Below, one piece after another: positions 38,003 through 46,678 of a stretch of DNA of 64,000 nt. Position numbers and translations under genes: made by a program. Position 1 is the first letter of the stretch, and each line of letters opens with the position of its first letter. Source of the DNA: Alphaproteobacteria bacterium (GTDB lineage: Bacteria > Pseudomonadota > Alphaproteobacteria > Rs-D84 > CACZYB01); NCBI GenBank assembly GCA_016297965.1, contig JAEDDP010000004.1, positions 19,498-83,497 on the forward strand, written 5' to 3'. The notes under the pieces were generated by a model that had not been told where the DNA came from, did no database searches, and saw only the letters and a program-made list of their open reading frames with translations.

Positions 38003-39030
38003 TAGTTATCTTTCCTTTTTAAAAGTGATGAATCACCATAAGAATAAAATCTATAACTATTTTCTTTTGCAAATTCGTATGCTTTTTTCATTTCATCCAT
38101 ACCGGCAAAAGCACTTACCAACATAAACAAAGTTGACTTTGGCAAATGGAAATTTGTCATCAAATAATCAACTGATTTAAACACGTATGGTGGTGTTATA
38201 AAAATATCCGTTTCTTGTGCAAATGGATGTATAAATCCATCACTATCAACCGCCGATTCCAACGACCGTAAAACAGTTGTTCCAACCGCAACAATTTTCT
38301 TTCCATCACGTTTTGCCTGATTTATTTTATCGGCAACTTCCTTTGTTATAACAACATATTCGGAATGCATTTTGTGATCCTTTGTATCTTCAACCTTTAC
38401 CGGTTGAAAAGTACCTGCACCAACATGCAATGTAAGTTCAACTGTATCAATTCCTTTTTTATGAAGTTTTTGCAAAAGTTCATCTGTAAAATGAAGTCCG
38501 GCCGTCGGCGCCGCAACCGCCCCTTCCTCCTTTGCATACACTGTTTGATAACGTTCAAAATCTTCTGTTGTTGCCTCCCTTTTCAAATATGGTGGCAATG
38601 GAAGTGTCCCAATATGTGAAAGTACATCAAAAAATTCATGACCTGATTTATTGAATTGAAGTTCAACACCACTTTCACCTTGCTTTGATTTAACACGACC
38701 AACAAGCAATCCTTCACCAAACGAAATTTCATCACCTTCATGCAATTTTTTTGAATTTTTAATAAATGCCAACCACGTATCCAATGCAATATTTTTGTGA
38801 AGTGTCACCTCAAAATGTCTTTCACCACATATACCAAAAATTCTTGCCGGAATAACCTTTGTATTATTAAAAACCATCAACGTATTTTCAGGCAAAATAT
38901 CAACCAAATCCTTTACCTGCTTGTTTTCAAGTTGAGGCACAAGTAAAAGTTTTGCCTCATCCCGCTTTGCAAGTGGAACCTTTGCAATAAATTTCTCTGG
39001 CAAATCAAAATCAAATAAATCTACACGCAT
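38002..39030 (-). CDS. queA: S-adenosylmethionine:tRNA ribosyltransferase-isomerase
   Basis: QueA, 342 residues, transfers and isomerises the ribosyl group of S-adenosylmethionine to 7-aminomethyl-7-deazaguanine in tRNA, giving epoxyqueuosine. Family motifs are the N-terminus FDLPEKFIAKVPLAKRDE, GAVAAPTAGLHFT and the LHVGAGTF stretch. AAAGGAG precedes the ATG. No tgt or queF gene is in the window. It shares a TAATG overlap with priA. Confidence 0.98.
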   Translation of the reverse strand: MRVDLFDFDLPEKFIAKVPLAKRDEAKLLLVPQLENKQVKDLVDILPENTLMVFNNTKVIPARIFGICGERHFEVTLHKNIALDTWLAFIKNSKKLHEGDEISFGEGLLVGRVKSKQGESGVELQFNKSGHEFFDVLSHIGTLPLPPYLKREATTEDFERYQTVYAKEEGAVAAPTAGLHFTDELLQKLHKKGIDTVELTLHVGAGTFQPVKVEDTKDHKMHSEYVVITKEVADKINQAKRDGKKIVAVGTTVLRSLESAVDSDGFIHPFAQETDIFITPPYVFKSVDYLMTNFHLPKSTLFMLVSAFAGMDEMKKAYEFAKENSYRFYSYGDSSLLKRKDN

Positions 39031-39075
39031 AACAAAAACTCCTTTGTAAAGTATTATGGGAAAAACAAAAGCACA

Positions 39076-40332
39076 CTACTCCGCCAATATGCCATCAATC
39101 GCACGAGCAAAAGAATATGACATTTTTTCACGATACCATTTTTGATTAAGTTTCTTTTCTTCATCCTTATTTGAAAGGAATCCTGCCTCAATCAAAACAG
39201 ATGGAATTGATGAACGAAGTACAATAAACGGTGCCTCCCTGTGCGGATGATAAATACATGCCACATCCTTTTTTATCTGGTCAACAACCGCATTCGCCAA
39301 TTCAACCGATGCAATTTTCACCTGTGTTTGAAGCAAATCCCCCAAAATATTTTTTGTAACGGTATCATAACCTTCAAATGAACCAATTCCCAACAAATCC
39401 GCAGCATTTTCCTTTTCCGCAATCTTTCTTGCCTCATCATCGGTCGCCTTTTCCGATAAGGTATAAATGGAAAATCCATTCGTCTTTTTATTCGGACTAC
39501 TATTTAAATGAATTGATATAAATATTGATGCACTATTCCGTTCTGCAATCTTTGCCCGATCCTGTAATTGAATAAAGGTATCATCATCACGTGTCAAAAT
39601 AACCTTGTAATTCGGATTTTTCGCCAAAATATCACGAAGTTGTTTTGCAAGAGCAAGCGCAATAGTCTTTTCATAGGTACCACCAGAACCTATTGTTCCT
39701 GGGTCCTTTCCTCCATGTCCCGCATCAATAACAATTATCTTTTTACTTTGATTATTCACTGGCTTTACATTCTTTTTTCCAGTATTTGATGATGTTTTAT
39801 TTGAAACAACTTTATTATTAACCACCTTTTTATTTGATAAAAAGACTTCCTCCTCAACAACATTTTCTTTTTTTGAAGAAGACTTTGCCCCACCGGCAAG
39901 CTTTGAAAATTCATCACCCGAAGCCTGTTCCAAATCCAAAACCAACCTGTAATTTGCACCATCCTTTATCGGATTAAGCACAAAATTTTTCTTCACCTTT
40001 GCAGTATTTGATAAATGAAGTGCAATTTGCGATGTCTTACCATCACCCGATGAAACCTTTACATCAGAAATAAATCCGGACTTCACACTGTCCTTTTTCA
40101 CATCATCAACATCCAAATTTGAAATATCAATAACAACCCGACGTGGATTATCAAGATATGATATATTGTAAAGTGATTTTTCCTTTGTTTCCAAAACGAA
40201 CCTTGAAACATTACCCGGTTGGATTCCGGTACGTAAAACTATTGCCTTATTTTTTGCAAATAATTCGCCGGAAAAAACAAAAATTGACAAAGCAATCCAA
40301 AATATTCCAACTATGCGTCTAAACACTCTCAC
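39076..40332 (-). CDS. N-acetylmuramoyl-L-alanine amidase, AMIN plus Amidase_3
   Basis: A 418-residue periplasmic cell-wall amidase that cuts the amide bond between muramic acid and the stem peptide during cell separation. After a signal peptide (residues about 1-27) come an AMIN domain (about 30-130) for septal targeting, a Ser/Lys/Asn-rich linker, and a zinc-dependent Amidase_3 domain (about 195-415) with VIDAGHGGKDPG, SIHLNSS and the catalytic-region VLIEAGFLSN. It resembles AmiC/AmiA; the specific paralogue is uncertain. The start is GTG, eight bases after GGGG. Confidence 0.94.
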   Translation of the reverse strand: MRVFRRIVGIFWIALSIFVFSGELFAKNKAIVLRTGIQPGNVSRFVLETKEKSLYNISYLDNPRRVVIDISNLDVDDVKKDSVKSGFISDVKVSSGDGKTSQIALHLSNTAKVKKNFVLNPIKDGANYRLVLDLEQASGDEFSKLAGGAKSSSKKENVVEEEVFLSNKKVVNNKVVSNKTSSNTGKKNVKPVNNQSKKIIVIDAGHGGKDPGTIGSGGTYEKTIALALAKQLRDILAKNPNYKVILTRDDDTFIQLQDRAKIAERNSASIFISIHLNSSPNKKTNGFSIYTLSEKATDDEARKIAEKENAADLLGIGSFEGYDTVTKNILGDLLQTQVKIASVELANAVVDQIKKDVACIYHPHREAPFIVLRSSIPSVLIEAGFLSNKDEEKKLNQKWYREKMSYSFARAIDGILAE

Positions 40333-40412
40333 AATAAAATCCCCAAATGAAAAATTTCCTTTAAAGTATATAACATATATAAAAAATTAAAAGGAAAAAA
40401 ACAATAAAAAAC

Positions 40413-40441
40413 TTGTAATATTTTCTTTATTAAAGTATAAT
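40413..40441 (+). promoter_or_regulatory. Promoter of the RNase E/G gene
   Basis: TTGTAA (40413-40418), 17-base spacer, TATAAT (40436-40441). It predicts a 5' untranslated leader of about 220 nt before the start codon at 40670. Confidence 0.75.
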
Positions 40442-40669
40442 GTACGGCAGTTAAATAAAAATAAGAAGATTTTGCTCTTAATATGATAAAAACGTTTTCA
40501 AAATTTCTAAAAAAGTTGGCAAAAACATTAAATGGTGATGTTTTTGATATGGCTTTTTGTTTATTTAACCTTTCGGATACCCTTGTTTGCGAATATGCGA
40601 CTGGGTACACATTGAACTCACAAAATTTATATACAGAAGAAAAAAATAAAAATTGGAGAATTATAAAAA

Positions 40670-42457
40670 ATGACAAAGAAAATATTGATAGATGCTACTT
40701 ATTCCGAGGAAACTCGCGTAGCTATTACAGAAAATAATATATTAGAAGATTTTGAAGTTGAATCCATATCAAAAAAGGAAATAAAGGGAAACATATATTT
40801 GGCAAAGGTGATTCGTGTTGAACCATCATTGCAATCTGCATTTGTTGAATACGGCGGAATTAAACACGGTTTTCTTCCATTTTCTGAAATCCATCCTGAT
40901 TATTTTCAAATTCCAATTGAGGACAAAAAGGCATTACTTATAAACTCATCAGATGTTGATGAAGAAAGTGAGGAGGATGCGGAGGCAACCGGTGTTGAAA
41001 TATTCTCTGATGATGAGGATGAATTGGCCGAAAAACAGGCGGAAGAAAAAAGAAAACTCCTTATGAAAAAATATAAAATACAGGAAGTTATCAAATCCGG
41101 TCAAATCCTTCTTATTCAGGTTGAAAAGGAAGAACGTGGAAACAAGGGTGCCGCAATCACAACCTACATTTCACTTGCCGGTCGTTATTGTGTCCTTATG
41201 CCAAACAGCAACAAACGCGTAAAATATGGCGTTTCAAGAAAAATTCCATACGGCGAGGAAAGAAAGGAACTTAAAAATATATTAAAAGATCTTCCAATTC
41301 CAGAAGGTATGACCGTTATTGCAAGAACTGCTGGATGCAACCGTTCATATAAGGAAATTTTAAGTGATTATAACTACCTTACCGGACTTTGGAATGAAAT
41401 AAGGAAAACAACACTTGCATCAACTGCACCTGCCCTTATTCACGAAGAAAGCGATTTGTTAAGACGTACAATCCGTGATATGTATAAACCTGATTTTGAA
41501 GAAATTTTAATTGAAGGTGATGAAGGTTATAAACAGGCGATTGAGTTTGCAAAACACATTGGTTTTGATGAACTTAAAAAGATTAAAAAATATGAAGGTA
41601 AGGCTCCAATATTCATTGAAAACAAGATTGAAGCACAGTTGGAGGCCGTACAAAACCCTGTTGTGAAACTTCCATCCGGCGGTTACCTTGTTATAAATCC
41701 AACCGAAGCATTAACTGCAATTGATGTTAACTCCGGTCGTGCAACAAAGGAAAGAAATATTGAGGAAACTGCCCTTAAAACAAACATTGAATCCGCAATT
41801 GAAATTGGTCGTCAGCTTCGTCTTCGCGATATGGGCGGACTTGTAGTTGTGGACTTTATTGATATGGTTGACCCAAAGCACAACCAAGCTGTTGAACAAA
41901 AAATGCGTGAAGCATTAAAAAAGGACCGTGCAAAGGTTCAAATGGCAAAACTTTCTCAATTCGGTTTGATGGAAATTTCCCGTCAAAGACTTCGCCCAAG
42001 TTTCCTTGAAGTAAGTCATAAGGTTTGCCCTCACTGTCTTGGCACCGGATTCGTTCCATCCGTTCAGACTGCATCAATCAATTTGTTAAGACATATTGAG
42101 GAAGAACTTCTCAAAAAACCGGCAAAAAGAATTTACGTTGCGATTCCATCGGATGTTGCACTGTACACACTTAACCAAAAACGTGATGACTTGCTTGAAC
42201 TTGAACAAAGATATGATACAAGTATCATCATAAACGGCGATGACAATATTTTGAATGACAAGTCATACTTGCTTGAAAAGATGGATCTTGACCGAAAACT
42301 TGGTACATATTTCCGTGAAAAGGAACCTGTAAACACAAAGTTCCGTAATGACAGCACGAAACAACGTAATCAGGAACTAATCAAAAAAAGTCCCGCAAAT
42401 AAACTTCAACGAACAAAGAAAAGTAAAAAGGGATTTTGGGCAAAATTGTTTAGTTAA
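40670..42457 (+). CDS. rne: Ribonuclease E/G
   Basis: RNase E/G-family endoribonuclease, 595 residues, starting mRNA decay and processing rRNA and tRNA. The N-terminal S1 domain is interrupted by an acidic insertion (about residues 83-120, rich in Asp and Glu). The catalytic part has AIDVNSGRAT and VVDFIDM (Mg-binding aspartates), and the zinc-link cysteines are in CPHCLGTGF. It lacks the long C-terminal degradosome scaffold of E. coli RNase E, ending in a short Lys-rich tail. Its long leader recalls the autoregulated rne leader of enterobacteria. Confidence 0.95.
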   Translation: MTKKILIDATYSEETRVAITENNILEDFEVESISKKEIKGNIYLAKVIRVEPSLQSAFVEYGGIKHGFLPFSEIHPDYFQIPIEDKKALLINSSDVDEESEEDAEATGVEIFSDDEDELAEKQAEEKRKLLMKKYKIQEVIKSGQILLIQVEKEERGNKGAAITTYISLAGRYCVLMPNSNKRVKYGVSRKIPYGEERKELKNILKDLPIPEGMTVIARTAGCNRSYKEILSDYNYLTGLWNEIRKTTLASTAPALIHEESDLLRRTIRDMYKPDFEEILIEGDEGYKQAIEFAKHIGFDELKKIKKYEGKAPIFIENKIEAQLEAVQNPVVKLPSGGYLVINPTEALTAIDVNSGRATKERNIEETALKTNIESAIEIGRQLRLRDMGGLVVVDFIDMVDPKHNQAVEQKMREALKKDRAKVQMAKLSQFGLMEISRQRLRPSFLEVSHKVCPHCLGTGFVPSVQTASINLLRHIEEELLKKPAKRIYVAIPSDVALYTLNQKRDDLLELEQRYDTSIIINGDDNILNDKSYLLEKMDLDRKLGTYFREKEPVNTKFRNDSTKQRNQELIKKSPANKLQRTKKSKKGFWAKLFS

Positions 42458-42465
42458 AGAAAGAT

Positions 42466-42493
42466 AAAGGGGAAAGTAAAATTTCCCCTTTTT
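42466..42493 (+). terminator. Terminator after the RNase E/G gene
   Basis: Perfect 10-bp stem AAAGGGGAAA/TTTCCCCTTT with a six-base loop and further Ts. Confidence 0.9.
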
Positions 42494-42512
42494 AATTTCG
42501 TTCATACAAAAC

Positions 42513-42874
42513 TTATTTTTGATTTTGAATAAGGTTTTGAATTTCAATTTCAAACACCCTTCCCCTAATTCGTTTAATTTTTTCAAACAACTTTTTCTGT
42601 TTCTTTTCCAATGCGGTATTAAATGAATCTTCCATTTCATCCATTATTTTATCGTAATAATCGCGCGGTCCGGAACACAACTCCGCCAACTCCTTTTCAT
42701 CTCGCATATAAGAAATCAATGCAGAATATTTTGCAAAAAGTTTTTCAAATTTTTTTTAAAAGCAAATCTTCCTTTTTCCGCATCCGTGGATTTTGGACTT
42801 CGGGAAATTGCCCTCTGTTCGCCATATACATATCAAAAATTCTTTTTTTCTTCTGCACTAAAAACTTTTTTCAT
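42513..42874 (-). pseudogene. Small hypothetical gene interrupted by two frameshifts in A-runs
   Basis: A start codon with an upstream GGGG box begins MKKVFSAEEK, then the frame breaks at a run of seven As (minus strand of 42843-42849). The reading continues one frame over as RIFDMYMANRGQFPEVQ...KEDLLLKK, breaks again at eight As (42750-42757), and continues as FEKLFAKYSAL into the intact 3' part that ends ...EIEIQNLIQNQK. Removing one A at each run restores a single frame of about 118 residues. It is either a decaying gene, a sequence error in homopolymers, or a gene expressed through slippage. Function unknown; the C-terminal part is a charged helix. Confidence 0.6.
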
Positions 42875-43023
42875 TTTAACCCCATAATTTTTATTTAGAT
42901 TTATTTTAGACTTAAAATATAAAATTGTTAATCATTCAATTTATAAGCAATAAAGAAACTTATCCTATTGACTTTATTGGGAAAAGTTGGAATATTTTTT
43001 ACACTTAATGAAAGGAGATTAAA

Positions 43024-43575
43024 ATGAAAAGTTTTAACAAAATGCTTTACGAAACAATAAAAAATTTGAATATCAGCAAAAAAGATTACATCCAACTTTT
43101 AACTCTGTTACACGACCTTATAAATATCGGCAAAGAAAAAGAAAAGCTTGAAATTGAAATACAAAAATTAAAAAGGGAACTTTGGTTCATATCATCCCAA
43201 AACCAAAGAGAATATGCAAAATCATTAAATTTCACACTTGACGAAAAATACAATGGCAAAAAGATTGATTTAATAAAAAGGGAACTTTTTACTCGCGAAC
43301 AAATTTTTCACATAATTTCTCAAAATGAAAAAATTCAGGATTTAAAATCATCAATAATAAAGCCAACCAAAAACATAAAATCACTTAATCACGAATTGGA
43401 ACTCCGCCTTAACGAAATCAAAAAATTAAACGAAGATTTAATCTTTTATAATCCGGTAGACCTTGAGAAAAATCACATAAAGAATTACATAAATAGGGTA
43501 AAAAGAACCGAACTTCCAAAAATAAAGGAAAAAATTTTGATTGAAGAATACAAAATTGCCACCCGCACAAGATAG
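43024..43575 (+). CDS. Hypothetical coiled-coil protein
   Basis: A 183-residue, Lys/Glu/Ile/Asn-rich soluble protein with long helical heptad-like stretches (about residues 33-60 and 100-140), likely coiled coil. No known family was recognised. AAAGGAG lies six bases before the ATG and a possible promoter (TTGACT-17-AATATT) lies upstream near 42970. It converges on the rpoZ terminator. Confidence 0.7.
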   Translation: MKSFNKMLYETIKNLNISKKDYIQLLTLLHDLINIGKEKEKLEIEIQKLKRELWFISSQNQREYAKSLNFTLDEKYNGKKIDLIKRELFTREQIFHIISQNEKIQDLKSSIIKPTKNIKSLNHELELRLNEIKKLNEDLIFYNPVDLEKNHIKNYINRVKRTELPKIKEKILIEEYKIATRTR

Positions 43576-43586
43576 CCACCACACAC

Positions 43587-43617
43587 AAAAAACAGGGAGC
43601 AAATAAATACTCCCTGT
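43587..43617 (-). terminator. Terminator after rpoZ
   Basis: Stem ACAGGGAG/CTCCCTGT around ten bases, with six Ts following on the minus strand. It lies between the two convergent genes. Confidence 0.85.
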
Positions 43618-43642
43618 ATCCATTCAAACAAAAACTTATATT

Positions 43643-44005
43643 TTATGCGATTGTATTTTGAAGATCCTCTTCGGATACATTATTAAGTTCTTGGTTTTCA
43701 TCTTGGAACACACTATCACCCATAAGTTCCTTTTCAATAAATTCCAATTCCTTATTACTGTCTTCTGTATCCTTAAATGCGATATTGCGACGGAAACCAA
43801 GTATTGCTTCACCTTTCAATCTTGCAATATCAACCTTATTTTCTTCAATTTCGCGAAGAGCAACTACTGTATTTTTATCATCATCCCTTTTTACCATAGC
43901 GGGTGAACCATTGCAAAGTTCCTTTGCCCTTTCGGATGCAACGATAACAAGTTCAAACCTATCGTTCACTTTATCTATACAATTTTCAACAGTAACTCTT
44001 GCCAT
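43643..44005 (-). CDS. rpoZ: RNA polymerase omega subunit
   Basis: Omega subunit, 120 residues, which wraps the C-terminus of beta-prime and stabilises RNA polymerase; it is also part of a ppGpp site in proteobacteria. The N-terminus MARVTVENCIDKVNDRFELVIVA with AxERAxEL and the NTVVALREIEENKV helix are diagnostic. The C-terminal tail (about residues 75-120) is acidic and longer than in E. coli, as in other alphaproteobacteria. Confidence 0.97.
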   Translation of the reverse strand: MARVTVENCIDKVNDRFELVIVASERAKELCNGSPAMVKRDDDKNTVVALREIEENKVDIARLKGEAILGFRRNIAFKDTEDSNKELEFIEKELMGDSVFQDENQELNNVSEEDLQNTIA

Positions 44006-44098
44006 TTTAAAAACTCCTATTATAATGTATTGAATAGTTTATACATTAAATTTGTAATCTTTGCAAGATTTTTTTTGAATATTTTTAAAGGTAGGTAA

Positions 44099-45385
44099 AT
44101 GGACGAAGTAAAAGTAATAACATTCGGATGTAGACTTAATATTTTTGAATCAGAAATCATTCGTAAACGAGTTCAAAAGGCAGGCATAAAAAATGCCATT
44201 GTCGTACACACCTGTGCCGTTACAAGTGAGGCTGAACGTCAGGCAAAACAACAAATTCATAAAATAATAAAGGAAAATCCAGACGCAAAAATAATCCTTA
44301 CCGGATGTTCCGCACAAAATTCATGGCAAAATTATAAGGACAACCAAAACATTTTTGCAATCCTTGGGAATAAGGAAAAACTTTCACAACAATATTATAA
44401 TGAATTGGCAATACTTACCCAAAAGGATGCACCCCACATATATGTTGGCGAAATCCTTACCAATCCACCAGAAATGATTGAGGTACAACCAAAGGACGAC
44501 CTTTTCAAATTTGATGGAAAAACAAAGGCATTCGTTCAAATACAACAAGGTTGCAATAACCGTTGCACCTATTGTGTTGTGCCATTTGTCCGCGGTAAAA
44601 ACCAAAGTTTTTCCGAAAAAAGCATACTTAACCAATGCAAAACATTTATAAAGGAAGGATACAAGGAAATAATCCTTACGGGTGTTGATATTGCCGCATA
44701 CGGTTCGGATACAAAAAACAAATCACTGTTTGGATTGGTAAAAAAAATTCTTGATACCTTTCCAAAACTTCAACGACTTCGCCTATCATCAATTGATCCG
44801 GCAAAAAGTTATGACCAAATATTGGGATTGATGAAACTTGACAGACGACTTATGCCACATTTTCACCTTTCAATTCAGGCCGGCGATGACAAGGTTTTAA
44901 ACGATATGCGCCGTCGTCATAATCGTGAAGATATAATAAGCTTATGCAAAAAAATTCACCGTGCGAATAAAAATTCCGCCATCGGAGCGGACATAATTGT
45001 TGGTTTTCCAGGTGAAACCGAAAAGGAGTTTGAAAATACGTATAAGCTTGTCAAAAAATGCAACATCACCCACCTTCACGTATTTCCATATTCAATTCGT
45101 CCGGGTACAGTTGCCGCAAAAATGCAAAACCAAATTAACGGCAATGTAAAAAAGGAACGGGCAAAAAAGCTTCGTGAACTTGGAGATAAATTAAAATACA
45201 AATTTATCAAAAGCCAAAAGGGAAAGAAAACAACTGTCCTTGTTGAAAACAAAAATCAAGGTTATACAGAAAATTATATCTTTGTAAATATAGAGGGTGA
45301 CCCAATCCCAAACAATACCATTGTAAATGTAAAAATTACAAAGGTTGAAAAGGACGGTACCGCCTACGCAAGGGTTATAAAATAA
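44099..45385 (+). CDS. mtaB: tRNA t6A37 methylthiotransferase
   Basis: MtaB-type radical SAM enzyme, 428 residues, that adds a methylthio group to t6A37 in tRNA (ms2t6A). The N-terminal UPF0004 domain has cysteines in TFGCRLN, HTCAVTSEA and LTGCSAQ for one 4Fe-4S cluster, the radical SAM motif CNNRCTYC binds the second, and a TRAM domain ends the protein. The sequence fits MtaB/YqeV better than MiaB (FGCRLN rather than GCQMN). The repeat-derived small RNA copy 2 begins immediately after its stop codon. Confidence 0.92.
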   Translation: MDEVKVITFGCRLNIFESEIIRKRVQKAGIKNAIVVHTCAVTSEAERQAKQQIHKIIKENPDAKIILTGCSAQNSWQNYKDNQNIFAILGNKEKLSQQYYNELAILTQKDAPHIYVGEILTNPPEMIEVQPKDDLFKFDGKTKAFVQIQQGCNNRCTYCVVPFVRGKNQSFSEKSILNQCKTFIKEGYKEIILTGVDIAAYGSDTKNKSLFGLVKKILDTFPKLQRLRLSSIDPAKSYDQILGLMKLDRRLMPHFHLSIQAGDDKVLNDMRRRHNREDIISLCKKIHRANKNSAIGADIIVGFPGETEKEFENTYKLVKKCNITHLHVFPYSIRPGTVAAKMQNQINGNVKKERAKKLRELGDKLKYKFIKSQKGKKTTVLVENKNQGYTENYIFVNIEGDPIPNNTIVNVKITKVEKDGTAYARVIK

Positions 45386-45386
45386 A

Positions 45387-45488
45387 CCCTTGCATTATTT
45401 CACGAATCGTGATATTATACTTATATACATTGATGATAGATAACTTAATAACACTTTGGAAGGGTGATAACCTTTAAAGTGATTTTTT
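45387..45488 (+). repeat. 102-bp dispersed repeat, copy 2
   Basis: Plus-strand copy starting two bases after the mtaB stop codon. It holds TTGCAT (45390-45395), palindrome TCACGAATCGTGA (45400-45412) within the 17-base spacer, TATTAT (45413-45418), and a terminator stem (45452-45481) with six Ts. The T-run overlaps the stop codon of the convergent GT92 gene. Confidence 0.9.
45425..45488 (+). ncRNA. Putative small RNA, copy 2
   Basis: Transcript of about 64 nt between the inferred start site and T-run. The terminator stem is CACTTT...AAAGTG with GGAAGG/CCTTT above it, one base different in the arm and one in the loop from copies 1 and 3. No known RNA family was recognised. Confidence 0.65.
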
Positions 45489-46446
45489 ATTTTTCATCCT
45501 GCATTTCTTTAATCATTCTTTTTATTGGTTCAACATACTTTTCCATTGAATCATCTTCAACTACATTACAGGCCTTACTACAATCATCAAAATATTTAAC
45601 TGTGTTTGCTTTACTATATTCTCCATAAAAAGCATCTCCCCTACTCTTTTTCTTCAAAAACTCATCCAAAGATTTTGTATGATAATGATTTATCCTAATT
45701 TTATGAACGTCATTAAAAAGCAATACAGTCCCCAAAATACAATTTTCATCAACAGCATAAAAATTCTTTATATAATAAAAGGTATGGACACAATTTGCAC
45801 TATAAACTAGACGAGGATTTACAATACTTTTAACCAAAGATTTTGTTTCTTTCGCAATTTTTCCATGAAATTTAAACCTTTCAATAACAAGGTCGTTTAT
45901 GGTTGTATTTTCCGTTTCCCTTGAACCATAAAGCCACCAAGGAACAAGTAGTCCTGCCACCGGTGCCTTTAAATCAAGTTCTTCCAAAACACCCCTTATT
46001 GTTTTACCCTTCATTGGAACAATAAATTCATCATCATCAATAAAGGCAACATATTTTGATGTCAACCTTAACCGTTTCAATGCATCATTATAAACTATGT
46101 CCTGTTGTTTCTTTCCCGGCCAATAAAAATATTCAACAATTCCCGATTTTATGTATGGTTTAAGGACTTCTTTCAAATTATCATTTGATTCGTTATCATA
46201 AATATAAAACTTTTCAACCCCAACAATTCTGTGATAATTTATCCACTCCTCTATGTACCGAGAGGCATTTTTAACAATCAAAACAACACTCAAATAATAC
46301 GGGAAATTTAATTTTTCATCTTTTTTATAGTTTCTAAGGACTTTAAAGTAATACAAAAACATCCCGTTTCTAAAAGCCCTTCTTAAATTTCTTGATGGAA
46401 TAAAACAATAAATAATCTTCCTTAACACCTTTTCAAATTTTGTCAT
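45487..46446 (-). CDS. GT92/DUF23-type glycosyltransferase
   Basis: A glycosyltransferase of about 319 residues with a GT-A fold, transferring sugar from a nucleotide-sugar to a surface glycan. LSVVLIVKNASRYIEEWI and YHRIVGVEKFYIYDN are typical of the family-92/DUF23 group, and the metal-binding site is FIDDDEFI. The frame extends to 46482, but GGGAG lies seven bases before the ATG at 46446 and the terminator of the leader ends before it, so 46446 was chosen. It lies at the end of a structured leader that can terminate or allow transcription. Its stop codon overlaps the T-run of small RNA copy 2. Confidence 0.85.
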   Translation of the reverse strand: MTKFEKVLRKIIYCFIPSRNLRRAFRNGMFLYYFKVLRNYKKDEKLNFPYYLSVVLIVKNASRYIEEWINYHRIVGVEKFYIYDNESNDNLKEVLKPYIKSGIVEYFYWPGKKQQDIVYNDALKRLRLTSKYVAFIDDDEFIVPMKGKTIRGVLEELDLKAPVAGLLVPWWLYGSRETENTTINDLVIERFKFHGKIAKETKSLVKSIVNPRLVYSANCVHTFYYIKNFYAVDENCILGTVLLFNDVHKIRINHYHTKSLDEFLKKKSRGDAFYGEYSKANTVKYFDDCSKACNVVEDDSMEKYVEPIKRMIKEMQDEK

Positions 46447-46462
46447 AAAACACTCCCTTTGT

Positions 46463-46489
46463 AAAAAAATTGCCACTGTCATAAGTGGC
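46463..46489 (-). terminator. Terminator in the leader of the GT92 gene
   Basis: GCCACT (46484-46489 on minus) pairs with AGTGGC (46472-46477), loop TATGAC, then AA and seven Ts. It ends about 17 bases before the GT92 start codon. Confidence 0.8.
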
Positions 46490-46675
46490 GGGGAGTTAGT
46501 AAATCATCAATAATGAAAATGATCTCTTTGATCTTTAAGGGTATACCCTCTGAACATACATCAAAGACTCCCCACACTATGTGGGGATTTGGTCAACGAC
46601 CAACATTATTGAAAAGACTTACTACGGTCCCGCATCCACCTATGGATGCTAAATATGGAAAACCATATCTGGTTT
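46463..46675 (-). ncRNA. Structured leader RNA, candidate riboswitch or attenuator
   Basis: About 210 nt on the minus strand from a promoter at 46679-46706 to a terminator. In order it contains perfect hairpins AAACCA/TGGTTT (46660-46675), GCATCCA/TGGATGC (46632-46649), TTGGTC/GACCAA (46589-46603) and TCCCCACA/TGTGGGGA (46569-46587). GTGTGGGGAGT of the last hairpin can instead pair with ACTCCCCGCCAC (46485-46496), enclosing TCTTTGAT/ATCAAAGA and AGGGTATACCCT; that pairing uses up the 5' arm of the terminator. It could equally be an independent non-coding RNA. Confidence 0.6.
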
Positions 46676-46678
46676 CAA

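Noticed and set aside
40483..40737. An 84-codon plus-strand open frame overlapping the start of the RNase E/G gene.
   Set aside because: No ribosome-binding site, overlaps the rne coding start in another frame, and lies in the expected untranslated leader.
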